64,000 nucleotides of DNA from Nectonema munidae (Eukaryota > Nematomorpha > Nectonematoida > Nectonematidae). Positions 26,128 to 36,765 of the stretch are shown in pieces. Within the stretch, counting starts at the first letter, position 1. Each line of letters opens with the position of its first letter. The DNA is taken from NCBI GenBank assembly GCA_030549495.1, contig JAUIRK010000746.1, forward strand, positions 49,714 to 113,713. Reading direction: 5' to 3'. The translations under genes were made by a program, and so were the position numbers. The notes under the pieces were generated by a model. The model ran no database searches. It had not been told where the DNA came from and was given only the letters and a program-made list of their open reading frames with translations.

Positions 26128-26554
26128 ACGTGAAGATTTCATTGATACTTTCAAAAATTCTGTTAGTATAAACGATAGATTAGACAAACTTGAGAAGTTG
26201 GCTGCAAAATCGTGCGAGATTAATTACAAAATTTTTAATTCTGGCGTTATTAAGGATAATTTAATAAAAAATTCTTCCTCTAATCCAAAGAAAAGTTGTG
26301 ATCCAAAGTTTATTAAGGTTCCTGAAACCAACAATACTCTATTTATTAAATTGAATGATGATTTGAGCAGTAAAATAACTGATCGAAGTTTCAGTAAGGT
26401 ATCATATTTACATGAAAATCTGGGAAAATCAAAAATTCTAAGGAGTAAAATACTTAAAGACAAAATTTTTGTTGATTTTGATGATCAAGTTGAACTCAAA
26501 AAAGCTAAATCTGAAATAAATTTGAAAAAAATAGAAAATGAAGTTTTTATTTAA
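26128..26554 (+). mobile_element. LINE ORF1 fragment (first piece of the dissected LINE)
   Basis: Open frame with an N-terminal helical part (DRLDKLEKLAAKSCEINYKI) and a C-terminal part like LINE ORF1 nucleic-acid-binding proteins (RSKILKDKIFVDFDDQ then VELKKAKSEINLKK). It stops at 26554, where an unrelated G/C-rich segment begins, and a LINE endonuclease domain on the same strand follows at 26745. Order and strand suit one LINE copy. ORF1 is poorly conserved, so the call rests largely on position. Confidence 0.55.
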
Positions 26555-26744
26555 AAAAAGCGTACACCTAGACGTATACTAAGACGGCCGTATCAAGGGA
26601 GAGGGCAGTAGAGGGGGGGGGGGGGACAATCGCCCCGGGCGCCACACCAAGCGGGCGCAATTTCATTGCCCAGTCAAACTTTTTCTTGTACTGAAATTTT
26701 TTTGACTGTCTTTTATTGTGTTTTTAAATAGAAAACAAACTTAT
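26555..26744. mobile_element. Short G/C-rich insertion between LINE ORF1 and EN
   Basis: Contains 'acggccgt', a G12 tract (26613-26624) and 'cgccccgggcgccacacc', a composition unlike the LINE on either side. Such G-tract and GCGCC-rich blocks accompany hAT ends elsewhere in the window. No clear inverted ends or target duplication was identified, and part may be LINE sequence. Confidence 0.35.
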
Positions 26745-27099
26745 TAATTTCATCGCCTTATACAGACCTCCGAACTCTGATGTTTCTGATTTTAACAATT
26801 TTCTATCTGACATTTTCTTCAAACACTCTTTCTCAAAATATTCCATTATTTGTGGGGATTTCAATATAAATCTTTTTGACTTTGATAAAAATGTTAATTA
26901 TTTAAATTTTATAAATACCCTTCAGTCATTTGGCTTCTTTCCTACAATAACAAAGAGCACTCGTCTAACCTCTAGTTCATCAACTTTGATAGAAAATGTT
27001 TTTATAAATTTTACTTGTCTTTATTCCTCTTATAATGCCATTGCTGATATAATCGATCATTTTCCAAATTGTATCTTCATAAGTAATTTTTTGATAATC
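26745..27099 (+). mobile_element. LINE endonuclease domain (second piece)
   Basis: The open reading frame encodes an apurinic-like endonuclease end: NFIALYRPPNSD, SIICGDFNINLFDFD (catalytic G-D-F-N), TLIENVFIN (usual D-x-[VI]-F motif, with D changed to E) and IIDHFPNCIFI (catalytic D-H). These are the EN motifs of CR1/Jockey/L2-like LINEs. The frame is cut at 27108 by a hAT-type terminus and the LINE resumes at 44684. Confidence 0.85.
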
Positions 27100-27209
27100 C
27101 AACCAAACAGTGGCGTAGCCAGAGCGTAGTACATGGGGGGGGGGGGGGCACAAGAGGGGCAGAAAAAATAGGTTTATATTGAAAAATCTGAATCACCCTG
27201 ATTAAGTTT

Positions 27210-27700
27210 TTAACCCTATCAATGACGAGGCGGCTATTTTAGCCCCCCTCAACTAAAATGTCTCTTGTACCAAATTGACTACATCTTTTGCTACCATACT
27301 TCGTGACATTTCCTAAAATTGATAGTTGCATCTATTGATACCATTTTCATGGCAGTTGAATCAACTTTTCATGTTTAAATCTGTCAATCAAAATAAAAAG
27401 TTAAACTTTTTCAGCAAAATTCTGACAGTATCTCTAGTTAAGCGTATAACCTTGGTTCTATATTATATACTCGTTTGAAAATTTATAAATATATACAGTT
27501 TTGAATACATAACACTTAAAAGTTTAAATTTTTTCAAAATCATGGTTACTTTTTGGGAAATGTCAATCAAAATTTTGATTTATGAGAAATATATCTAATA
27601 AAATATACCTTCAAATTTTACATGAAATATATTTTTTATATCAAATCGGGCATACTGATTTAATTTTTGGAATTTTTTCACATTTTTGGACGCCGTTAGC
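27210..27700. mobile_element. piggyBac-like TTAA left end, in all unit copies
   Basis: TTAA followed by CCCTATCAATGACGAGG and a small hairpin (GGCTATTTTAGCC). The same end is at about 34690, 41695 and 59425 (CCCTATCAGTGACGAGGGGG). TTAA-CCC is the piggyBac-superfamily signature. The matching right end was not found in units 1 and 2, where the sequence passes into a hAT right end. Confidence 0.5.
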
Positions 27701-27719
27701 ATAAGGTTGCCGACCCCTG
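27680..27719. mobile_element. hAT right terminus (GCCGACCCCTG)
   Basis: The sequence 'ttagcataaggttgccgac' then 'ccctg' is the inverse of CAGGGGTCGGCAACC, a common hAT (Charlie-like) terminus. The same end is in unit 2, ending at 35204. It truncates the 152-bp repeat that is longer in unit 3 and in the 57.8-60.6 kb copy. Confidence 0.6.
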
Positions 27720-28201
27720 AACTATACTATAGGTTAAGTAGGGTAAAAAAGCGGTTTGTACAATAGTAAGTTTGTGGTCGTGGTAAAATAAGCCGACAGA
27801 AATCAAGCTAAACACGATAAAAAGGTTAGCAACATGAAATTTGACATAAAAACATTAACATCGAGTTTCTTATTCAGAAAAGCATCATCTTAAGCTATAA
27901 AGTTACGTAAAAGATCTCATTTTGATACAAATTTATTTTCAACATTCACACTAAGTACTGTGCACCTAAATAATTAAAATGAAGAAGGCGTATATTGTTC
28001 TTTCTTAAAATAAAGTATGATATAATTCTGATATTCATAAAAACTGATTATAAATTTTTATTTTCAAAAGTATGACAAAGAAGATGGAAGTTAGTGTACG
28101 CAATAAGCACATAGATAGATATTTAAAAAATAGGAAAACAGGATAAATAAGAAATACACAGTTCCGTGAGTAATAAATATATTTGGCAGAATCCTTTAGC
28201 C

Positions 28202-28545
28202 CAGTGGTTCCCAACCTTTTTTATCCCGTTCCCCCTTTTTCAGTCACAACTGAATAGTTTGAGCCAACAAATTTAATCAAAGATTTTTATGCAAAAAATG
28301 TTTGTAGTCATCTTATTAAATCGTATGCTTATTCATATGAAATCAGAGAAATCATAAAGCCTGACATAAAATGTGAATAAAATTTTTTTCCAATTAAAAT
28401 ATAAATTTTTCAAAAATATTGTAACTAATAAAAAGCATACATAAAGATTCAAAATACGAAATATTTATTTAAAAAAGCTCTGAATATATATATATTTATA
28501 TTGATTTGGAAAATAGAAGTATATTAAAGGAGATTAAGCATAAGT
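28202..28545 (+). mobile_element. hAT (Charlie-like) left end
   Basis: Starts CAGTGGTTCCCAACC and matches the first ~340 bp of the complete 471-bp MITE at 44897-45367, except for a missing ~28-bp piece present in unit 2 (from 35687) and in the MITE. After 'cataagtagttt' it diverges into the DNA upstream of the coiled-coil gene. No matching right end was found downstream, so this is either a truncated MITE or one end of a larger hAT that carried the gene. Confidence 0.75.
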
Positions 28546-28937
28546 AGTTTCATATATATTCATAGAAATTCAATTTTGATATCAGTAGCTATTAAAATCG
28601 CTTTTTGGCACGTTTTGATGGATTTTTTAGACAAAATAAACATCAGAATTGAAATTAATATACTTGAAAATGGGTATATAACCATAAAATTATTTTATTG
28701 TTTACAAAAAAATCAATTTTGAAATGAGTAAGTATATTTTAAATCACCTTTTTTCATAAATTTAATTCATTATCATCAAAAAATATGGTCACCATTCAAT
28801 TCACAATACCAGAATTGGGTATATTAGTTTGAAATTTATTGCAAAAATCATGTAAAATTTCACACTCAAGTGTAGTAGTAATCACTTTTACGGTTAGTTC
28901 TATATAGATAGATAGCTTCATGGCAAGCTATATGTTT

Positions 28938-29075
28938 TGTGTGCATTTTTATATCGTGTGATGAAGTTAATTTTGTGTGTATTTTTTATATGGTGTGATG
29001 ATGAGTTATTTCTTTTTAGCATTAACAAAGTTATCTTGTATCTTTTCTATGTATTTTTTATATAGTGTGATGATG
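28938..29075 (+). repeat. Three copies of a short motif upstream of the gene
   Basis: A motif like 'gt(a/g)tttttatat.gtgtgatga' occurs at about 28948, 28982 and 29054, within 320 bp upstream of the coiled-coil ATG, and identically in unit 2. It makes a hydrophobic 61-codon frame (28977-29162, GTG-initiated) with repeated peptides YFLYGVMMS and YFLYSVMMS. Whether it is regulatory or coding is unknown. Confidence 0.5.
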
Positions 29076-29261
29076 TCTCATCTTATTGGTCAAATTGCTT
29101 CCAGCGACTTTTTGATTCGTTTAAAAGTGCTGTTATATGCATCGATTCTATTGGTTAATTAATAAGTAGGACATTGACTATTCTACATATTTTTTTAATT
29201 TATCATTATATCAAATTACACTTTGTAAATTACCCATTTAAAAATACAAAATTAAAACAAG

Positions 29262-31113
29262 ATGGAAAACTTAAGTTACTTATATTCTCCATGTGTATAC
29301 TATATTTCTAGTTTAATTTTAAATATTTTTACGACTAGAAATTATGAGAGTAGATTTAATGATTGTATAGAAGATATTAAAGATAGGAATATATATACGA
29401 GTGATGTTAATATAATAATAGAAGAAAATATAAAATCAATAATTTTAGATAAAAACAATGACAAAATGATTAATGATGATAATGCTGACAACAATGACGA
29501 AGAATATTATGATGTAAAGGAAATTGGAGTATCCTCACAAGAAGATATATTTTATGATGCTAGAGATAATGAAACTTATTTTGTTACTCAAGATAATTTT
29601 GCTGATGGTCAAGGTGAAGAAAATGATAATGAACAAAACAATGAAGATGATTATGATAGATCTAAGGATAAAGATTATAAAAATCGTGACAATTGTTTAA
29701 CAAGAGGTATCAAGAAGTTTGGAAAATATATCCATAATAAATTTGAGAAATTGAATAAGAAAATTAAATTAAATGAAAATAATAAAAGTAAAGAAACGAT
29801 GACAGAAGAACAAAAATTCGGAAAAAAGAAATCACAATATGAAGCTAAAATATTGAAAGAAGAAATTAAAGAAGAAAATGAAAAGTTAAAAAATGATAGA
29901 AAATTAGAGAAAAAGAAAATGGAAGATGAAGAAAAAGAGAGACAAAATGGACTAAGGAGGGTTAAAAGAGCACAAGAGTTGGCTAAAAATCTAATGAAGC
30001 ATGAGAAGGATTTGCTTAAAAAGAAAGAAAAATTAGAAAGAGACAAAATAAAAAAACAAAATAAAATAGATGAAAAAATAAGAACACAAATTGAAGACAA
30101 AGAAAAAAATGAAAATAAAAAGGTTCAAAAATTAGAGAAAAAGAAAATGGAAGATGAAGAAAAAGAGAGACAAAATGGACTAAGGAGGGTTAAAAGAGCA
30201 CAAGAGTTGGCTAAAAATCTAATGAAGCATGAGAAGGATTTGCTTAAAAAGAAAGAAAAATTAGAAAGAGACAAAATAAAAAAACAAAATAAAATAGATG
30301 AAAAAATAAGAACACAAATTGAAGACAAAGAAAAAAATGAAAATAAAAAGGTTCAAAAATTAGAGAAAAAGAAAATGGAAGATGAAGAAAAAGAGAGACA
30401 AAATGGACTAAGGAGGGTTAAAATGGCACAAGAGTTGGCTAAAAATCTAATAAAGCATGAGAAGGATTTGCTTAAAAAGAAAGAAAAATTAGAAAGAGAC
30501 AAAATAAAAAAACAAAATAAAATAGATGAAAAAATAAGAACACAAATTGAAGACAAAGAAAAAAATGAAAATAAAAAGGTTCAAAAATTAGAGAAAAAGA
30601 AAATGGAAGATGAAGAAAAAGAGATACAAAATGGACTAAGGAGGGTTAAAAGAGCACAAGAGTTGGCTAAAAATCTAATGAAATATGAGAAAGATTTGCT
30701 TAAAAAGAAAGAAAAATTAGAAAGAGACAAAATAAAAAAACAAAATAAAATAGATGAAAAAAATAAGAACACAAATTGAAGACAAAGAAAAAAATGAAAA
30801 TAAAAAGTTTCAAAAATTAGAGAAAAAGAGAATCGAAGATGAAGAAAAAGAGAGACAAAATGGACTAAGGAGGGTTAAAAGAGCAAAAAAGTTGGCTAAA
30901 AATCTAATGAAGCATGAGAAGGATTTGCTTAAAAAGAAAGAAAAATTAGAAAGAGACAAAATAAAAAAACAAAATAAAATAGATGAAAAAATAAGAACAC
31001 AAATTGAAGACAAAGAAAAAAAGAACCAAAATTTGGGGAAAAAACAGTACAATATTAAAGTGATAAAAATAAATAAACCTAATGAAGTTGATGAAATAAC
31101 TGTAAATGTTTGA
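29262..31113 (+). CDS. Coiled-coil repeat protein, unit 1 copy (frameshifted)
   Basis: ATG at 29262 (context aacaagATGG). Residues ~5-25 are hydrophobic (YLYSPCVYYISSLILNIF), so a membrane anchor or signal is possible. Residues ~45-140 are acidic with many Asn/Asp. From ~150 it is Lys/Glu-rich and predicted coiled coil. From residue 214 exact 76-residue repeats begin (KLEKKKMEDEEKERQNGL ... ELAKNLMKHEKDLLKKKEKL ... EDKEKNENKKVQ). Four complete repeats are in the first frame. An extra A in a poly-A run near 30757-30765 shifts the frame and closes it at 30779; the fifth repeat and the conserved tail (VIKINKPNEVDEITV) continue in the frame 30754-31113. No catalytic motif or family is recognised; resemblance to caldesmon or trichohyalin-like proteins is compositional only. 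The shift may be real or a homopolymer sequencing error. Confidence 0.75.
29901..31020 (+). repeat. 228-bp coding repeat array, five copies
   Basis: Repeat starts are at 29901, 30129, 30357, 30585 and 30814. Copies 1 to 4 differ at very few bases. The last copy carries distinctive changes (KRIEDEE, RAKKLAKN) shared with the last copy in unit 2, so the array gained or lost middle copies while both ends stayed fixed. The period is a multiple of three and keeps the frame. Confidence 0.95.
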
Positions 31114-31176
31114 GTGATCTACGATTCGTCTTCAACTGTTCTCATAAGAGAGTATCGACAAGGAAGGATTGAAGAT

Positions 31177-31284
31177 GAAAGAACATCTGTGACGACGCCT
31201 TTATCATAGCCGCAGGGATTTATCGTGTAAGTTTATGCTAAGGTTATCGTGGATATATATTTATCTGCTCACAGATGTTCTTTC
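31177..31284 (+). promoter_or_regulatory. Perfect 16-bp inverted repeat just past the gene
   Basis: GAAAGAACATCTGTGA (31177-31192) and its exact reverse complement (31269-31284) enclose 76 bp with a moderate G/C content. It is conserved in unit 2 (38246-38261 and 38338-38353), where the first arm starts 4 bp after the stop codon. It could be an RNA 3'-end structure, a transposon end pair or a protein site; the sequence does not say which. Confidence 0.6.
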
Positions 31285-31450
31285 CTAAACCTCCATTGAC
31301 GATGCTCACGTTTGAAGACAGAAGGGGATCGTAGTTGAACGAAATATTTCTTGTTAGTTTTTCGCTAAGAAAATACAGACGGGTCGGAAATTTAGGTTTT
31401 ATATTTTCAATTTCAAGTGATGGATATGGCGAAGTCGGTACTTTTCGTAT

Positions 31451-31997
31451 TTGAAGATGAAAACAAAATAATACACCGGAAGTGAGTATTTAGATAACAC
31501 GACTTTTCAAAAGCAAATTTAGTATTTACTTCACATTTTCGACCTTACGGTCTTTGTCAAGAAGCTTAAATAGAAAAAGCAAAACAAAATATATTGTGTA
31601 TATGTGTATAATGTGATTGAAGGTTAAAGAAATGCGATAAAAGAAAATGTCATATGTGATAGACAAAAGGGAAAATAAATAAAAGGGGAAGGGTAATAAA
31701 GTAAAGAGAATGGGAGAATATGCCTTTGTTCTGTGTTTTGTGTGGTGAGAAATGTTTGAATATTGTAAGGGGGTGAATCTTACTATAGCTGGTCTCATGG
31801 ATTCACCAATGTAGCAATCGTTGCAGAGAATTCTGAGAATCTTTTACACTTCATTACCTTACACACATGGAAACAATTCTCACCACACAACGCACAGAAC
31901 AAAGGTCGAAAATTTGAAGTAAATAATAAATTTGATTTGAAAAGTCGTGTTTTTTAAATACTCACATTGTGTGTATTATTTTGTTTTCAATTTCAAG
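31451..31997. repeat. Fold-back repeat with ~100-bp inverted arms
   Basis: The left arm (from 'ttgaagatgaaaacaaaata' through 'cacgacttttcaa' to 'ttcgaccttacgg') is the imperfect inverse of 31905-31997. A second inner pair, 31720-31770 and 31857-31907 ('cctttgttctgtg...ttgtgtggtgaga'), is also inverted. The loop in unit 1 holds ~80 bp absent from unit 2. Long inverted arms with nested inner arms resemble fold-back DNA elements. No coding frame of note is inside. Confidence 0.7.
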
Positions 31998-31999
31998 TA

Positions 32000-33178
32000 T
32001 AGTTAAAGCAATTCAAGACTAAGGGGAGGGACGGCGAGAAAGCAGGCGACACAGAGTGTGAGTTCTGGCTCACATGACACCCCCGCCTTTGAGCGGATAA
32101 TACCTTTTTGGGGGGGACCTGTAATCCAGAGCCAGTATACACAAATGACTTTTAACAGACAAAGATATAATAAGATAAATTTCAGCTAAATCTGAATAAA
32201 AACTATTTGGTATTGCATAGGATTCAGTGGGTGGTCAACTCCTTGGCATGGACCACTAGCCTGATTTTGAAAGTACTGTGCACTACCTTATATCTTTTGA
32301 TGATAATAATAGTATATTAATAAATTTTAGACTCTCATTCAGATTTTTTGAGTATCAAAATATTTAAAAAAAGAAATTTTATTTTTTCAGAATATTGAGT
32401 GGCCTTCTTTAAACGAAGCTGGGAGTAAAAAATGGATTTAAATGTTTTAAGCCATTCGAGTTTCTGTCGCAGTGCGATTTTTTAAGTTCGTGCAGTTGAC
32501 CTACAATCCTAATTAGTACACTGGTAAAAATAAATAGTAATTTAACTATTTCATCAGTAAATAAAAGTAGTAAAATTTGATTTTACAATTTTTATCGTTA
32601 GCTTTTTTACTATTAAAATAATTTATTAAAAATTTGCTTTTAACCATCTGCGTTGTTAAGTAGGAGAAGTCTATATCATTCATATAGATATTAAAATTCA
32701 GCGTTCTGGAATTTATTTGCGTCAGAGAGCATAGAGTGCAGTCACTGAGAGAAAATCGTGAGGAAATAGCAAAGACAAGACAGTTGAAGACACAAATGTG
32801 CAGAGACGTGACAAGTTCGGAAGAAGGAAAATTGTTAGTTGTGTATTGTTGATTTTTTCATTTGTTAAGTCTTCAATCGTGTAAATCCTAGTCTTGTTAT
32901 ATTTTAGCTACAAAATTCAATATTTTTATCATTTCCACATTTTCTAATATAGTTTAAATAATAGAAAGAGTTAATAAGAATCATATGGTGTACTATTCTT
33001 TTCTGAGATGGTTGTTTTATTTTCTTTATCTCATGTAATAAAAATTTTGGACCTATGCATACATTGGAACTTGTCTAAGTGGACCTTTGCTTATAATAAT
33101 AGTTGAGTAGCCCTGTTATATTTTTACCTTTGTCAATTACTGGAGTAGGAAGCCAAGAGATAACGCGGATATAAATGG
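32000..33178. other. Non-coding part of the unit
   Basis: Includes 'gacacccccgcctttgagcg' and a G7 tract near 32110-32116, and otherwise ordinary AT-rich DNA. It is repeated in unit 2 and shows no gene or clear terminus. Confidence 0.4.
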
Positions 33179-34602
33179 CAGCGCTGGACTAAGCCTCTTA
33201 GAGGCCCTAGGCACTTTAGACTTTGGTGCCCCATATTATGTAATCAACATATAAAAATAATGAAGCATACAAAATTTTATTCATCAAAAATAAACATTAA
33301 AAAAGAAGACAATGTTTTTTTGCTTACTTTAACTTACATTTGAAAGAATTCCTTCTGATTGCTTTAACTGCTGAGACTTTGATCAGATCCTCAAAATTGA
33401 TTTTACGTAACACTTCTGCCTCTATACTCAGAAAATTTTATTTCCAATATCATTTTTAGCAATTTTTCACTTTCTAGTTGAGGCTGGAAAAAAGGTATAG
33501 AGTAATTATTCTATAGAAAAGAAATCAACTGTTTCTTGACAGAAGTCCAACTTCGATGTACCATAGATTTAGTGGATGAGCTTCACAAGGTTTTGTAGGC
33601 TTCACAGGCAAATTTTTGATTATAAAATGTTTTCCTTTTATAACGCCCATCCAGGAGCGAACCTACTTAAATCTATTGATCAATAAGCGGGGAAACTTTT
33701 TTTTTTGTAAATTTTTAAATTTATTTTAAAAGAATTTGTCTCTGAAACTCAACCCTTAAACAAGTAAAGTGATATGGAAGGTCCACTCACAAGCCAAGCA
33801 ATTCTTTTAAAGATATAAAATTAAAAATTATTAGTGGAATGAAGGCCTTTTTCACCCCCTTAAAATCAAGGAGTTGCCCTCCACACCCCTCTCAATGTGC
33901 GCCCCTGGCTCATAAATGTTATCATCGCTGTCATAAGAGGGATGTGTTAACGTACAACTTGCACACAAGTATTGCAACACCATATTTCCCATTTCGTGAA
34001 CAGTATGGCTTTTTAATTCCACAAAAGTTGAGCTGCATTCAGTAGGCATTGACTCAACTGACAGATTAAAATAACTAGAAGGTTTTACTTCGTCAACAAT
34101 AAACACATGGACCCGTTGTGCTACGAGTTGATCACACGTGGTTTTGGACATGTAAGAAAGATTTCTATTTCCAATACTTCATTATTGCAAAATGGATCAA
34201 ACTGGCTTATGAGTTCAAGCAGCACTAAAAATTCCCATGTTCCAATGATCCAAATCTGTATGTTCCTCGAAAAGTCAAGCCAAGTTCTGCTATCGTAGAA
34301 ATTGCAGCAATGACATGTCTCAAGGCTTTCCCAGTAATCACAGCCTTCCTGAATTCCTTTCTGCATTTGTTGTTTCAAGCATGTTCCTTTTTTCGGAGTT
34401 AAGTATGTCAGCATAGAGTCTAGGTGAGTAGTGCTTTTTTCATGATTATCGATTAGAATAGCATTTTGCCAAGCACTGAAACCTTCTTTTCTAACAGTTA
34501 GAATTTTTCCGATATACTTTTGATAAATGTCAATTAGGCACAGCTAATTGATTTGCATCAAGAAAGAAACTTTGAAATTACTAAAGATAAAAAGATTAAA
34601 CT
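33179..34602 (-). mobile_element. hAT element relic with transposase fragment, unit 1
   Basis: A hAT-like terminus, CAGCGCTGGACTAAGCC followed by GGCCCTAGGCAC, lies at 33179. On the minus strand between ~34414 and 33880, frames encode a hAT transposase of the zf-MYM/DUF4371 type: KKGTCLKQQMQKGIQEGCDYW, then LVLLELISQFDPF, then VDEVKPSSYFNLSVESMP. These match the known order 'Q--KGYW ... ILELISEFDPFL ... I-E-KYFSISVDSTPD'. The frame is broken between the two blocks and the catalytic RNase H core is missing. The 68-codon plus-strand frame over it is a shadow. Confidence 0.7.
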
Positions 34603-35686
34603 CAATGGCGTAGCCAGAGCGAAGTACATGAGGGGGGGGGGGCACAAATATAGGCGTATATTGAAAAATCTGAATCACCCTTATTAAGTTTTTAACCCTA
34701 TCAGTGACGAGGGGGCTATTTTAGCCCCCCGCTTCAACTAAAATGTCTCTTGTACCAAATTGACTACATCGTTTGCTACCATACTTCGTGACATTTCCTA
34801 AAATGAATAGTTGCATCTTTTAATAGCATTTTCATGGCAGTTGAATAACCTTTTCATGTCAAAATCTGTCAATCAAAATCAAAATTTAAACTTTTTCAGC
34901 AAAATTCTCACAGTATCGTTAGTTAAGCGTATAACCTTGGTTCTATATTATATACTCGTTTGAAAATTTATAAATATATACAGTTTTGAACACATAAAAC
35001 TTTATAGTTTAAATTTTTTCAAAATCATGGTTACTTTTTGTTAAATGTCAATCAAAATTTTGATTGATGAGAAATATATCTAATAAAATATACCTTCAAA
35101 TTTTACATGAAATATTTTTTTTATATCAAATCGGGCATACTGATTTCATTTTTGGAATTTTTTCAGATTTTTGGACGCCGTTAGCATAAAGTTGCCGACC
35201 CCTGAACTATACTATAGGTTAAGTAGGGTAAAAAAGCGATTTGTACAATAGTAAGTTTGTGGTCGTGGTAAAATAAGCCGACAGAAATCAAGCTAAACAC
35301 GATAAAAAGGTTAGCAACATGAAATTTGACATAAAAACATTAACATCGAGTTTCTTATTCAGAAAAGCATCATCTTAAGCTATAAAGTTACGTAAAAGAT
35401 CTCATTTTGATACAAATTTATTTTCAACATTCACACTAAGTACTGTGCACCTAAATAATTAAAATGAAGAAGGCGTATATTGTTCTTTCTTAAAATAAAG
35501 TATGATATAATTCTGATATTCATAAAAACTGATTATAATTTTTATTTTCAAAAGTATGACAAAGAAGATGGAAGTTAGTGTACGCAATAAGCACATAGAT
35601 AGATATTTAAAAAAATAGGAAAACAGGACAAATAAGAAATACACAGTTCCGTGAGTAATAAATATATTTGGCAGAATCCTTTAGCC

Positions 35687-36040
35687 CAGTGGTTCCCAAC
35701 CTTTTTTATCCCGTTCCCCCTTTTTCAGTCACTTTTTTTACCTGTGGACCCCTACAACTGAATAGTTTGAGCCAACAAATTTAATCAAAGATTTTTATGC
35801 AAAAAATGTTTGTAGTCATCTTATTAAATCGTATGCTTATTCATATGAAATCAGAGAAATCATAAAGCCTGACATAAAATGTGAATAAAATTTTTTTCCA
35901 ATTAAAATATAAATTTTTCAAAAATATTGTAACTAATAAAAAGCATACATAAAGATTCAAAATACGAAATATTTATTTAAAAAAGCTCTGAATATATATA
36001 TATTTATATTGATTTGGAAAATAGAAGTATATTAAAGGAA
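35687..36040 (+). mobile_element. hAT (Charlie-like) left end, unit 2 copy
   Basis: Starts CAGTGGTTCCCAACC and includes the 'tttttacctgtggacccc' piece that the unit 1 copy lacks but the MITE at 44897 retains. It runs into the upstream DNA of the gene as in unit 1. No right terminus was found. Confidence 0.75.
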
Positions 36041-36765
36041 AGCATAAGTAGTTTCATATATATTCATAGAAATTCAATTTTGATATCAGTAGCTATTAAA
36101 ATCGCTTTTTGGCACGTTTTGATGTATTTTTTAGACAAAATAAACATCAGAATTGAAATTAATATACTTGAAAATGGGTATATAACCATAAAATTATTTT
36201 ATTGTTTACAAAAAAATCAATTTTGAAATGAGTAAGTATATTTTAAATCACCTTTTTTCATAAATTTAATTCATTATCATCAAAAAATATGGTCACCATT
36301 CAATTCACAATACCAGAATTGGGTATATTAGTTTGAAATTTATTGCAAAAATCATGTAAAATTTCACACTCAAGTGTAGTAGTAATCACTTTTACGGTTA
36401 GTTCTATATAGATAGATAGCTTCATGGCAAGCTATATGTTTTGTGTGCATTTTTATATCGTGTGATGAAGTTAATTTTGTGTGTATTTTTTATATGGTGT
36501 GATGATGAGTTATTTCTTTTTAGCATTAACAAAGTTATCTTGTATCTTTTCTATGTATTTTTTATATAGTGTGATGATGTCTCATCTTATTGGTCAAATT
36601 GCTTCCAGCGACTTTTTGATTCGTTTAAAAGTGCTGTTATATGCATCGATTCTATTGGTTAATTAATAAGTAGGACATTGACTATTCTACATATTTTTTT
36701 AATTTATCATTATATCAAATTACACTTTGTAAATTACCCATTTAAAAATACAAAATTAAAACAAG

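Larger units (their letters stand above)
27108..34602 (+). repeat. Tandem unit 1 (7.5 kb)
   Basis: Runs from the hAT-like terminus at 27108 to just before the matching CAATGGCGTAGCC at 34603. It is near-identical by eye to unit 2 (34603-41594) over its whole length. In order: G tract, TTAA-CCC piggyBac-like end (27210), part of a 152-bp repeat, a hAT right end (to 27719), a hAT left end (28202), the coiled-coil gene, a hairpin, a fold-back repeat, another hAT-like end (33179) and a hAT transposase relic. It is 503 bp longer than unit 2, mainly because of two extra 228-bp gene repeats (456 bp). Confidence 0.9.

Noticed and set aside
29901-31020. CRISPR-like regular repeats
   Set aside because: Repeats are contiguous 228-bp coding units without spacers in a eukaryotic sequence.
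29675-31052. Ser/Phe-rich minus-strand frames across the coiled-coil repeats (also 37179-38060)
   Set aside because: They are antisense shadows of AAA/GAA-rich coding repeats; the plus strand has ATG context, unique N-terminus and conserved tail.
33839-34045. 68-codon plus-strand frame, identical in three copies (40823, 58566)
   Set aside because: Lies opposite the hAT transposase block; identity reflects recent duplication of the repeat, not coding constraint.
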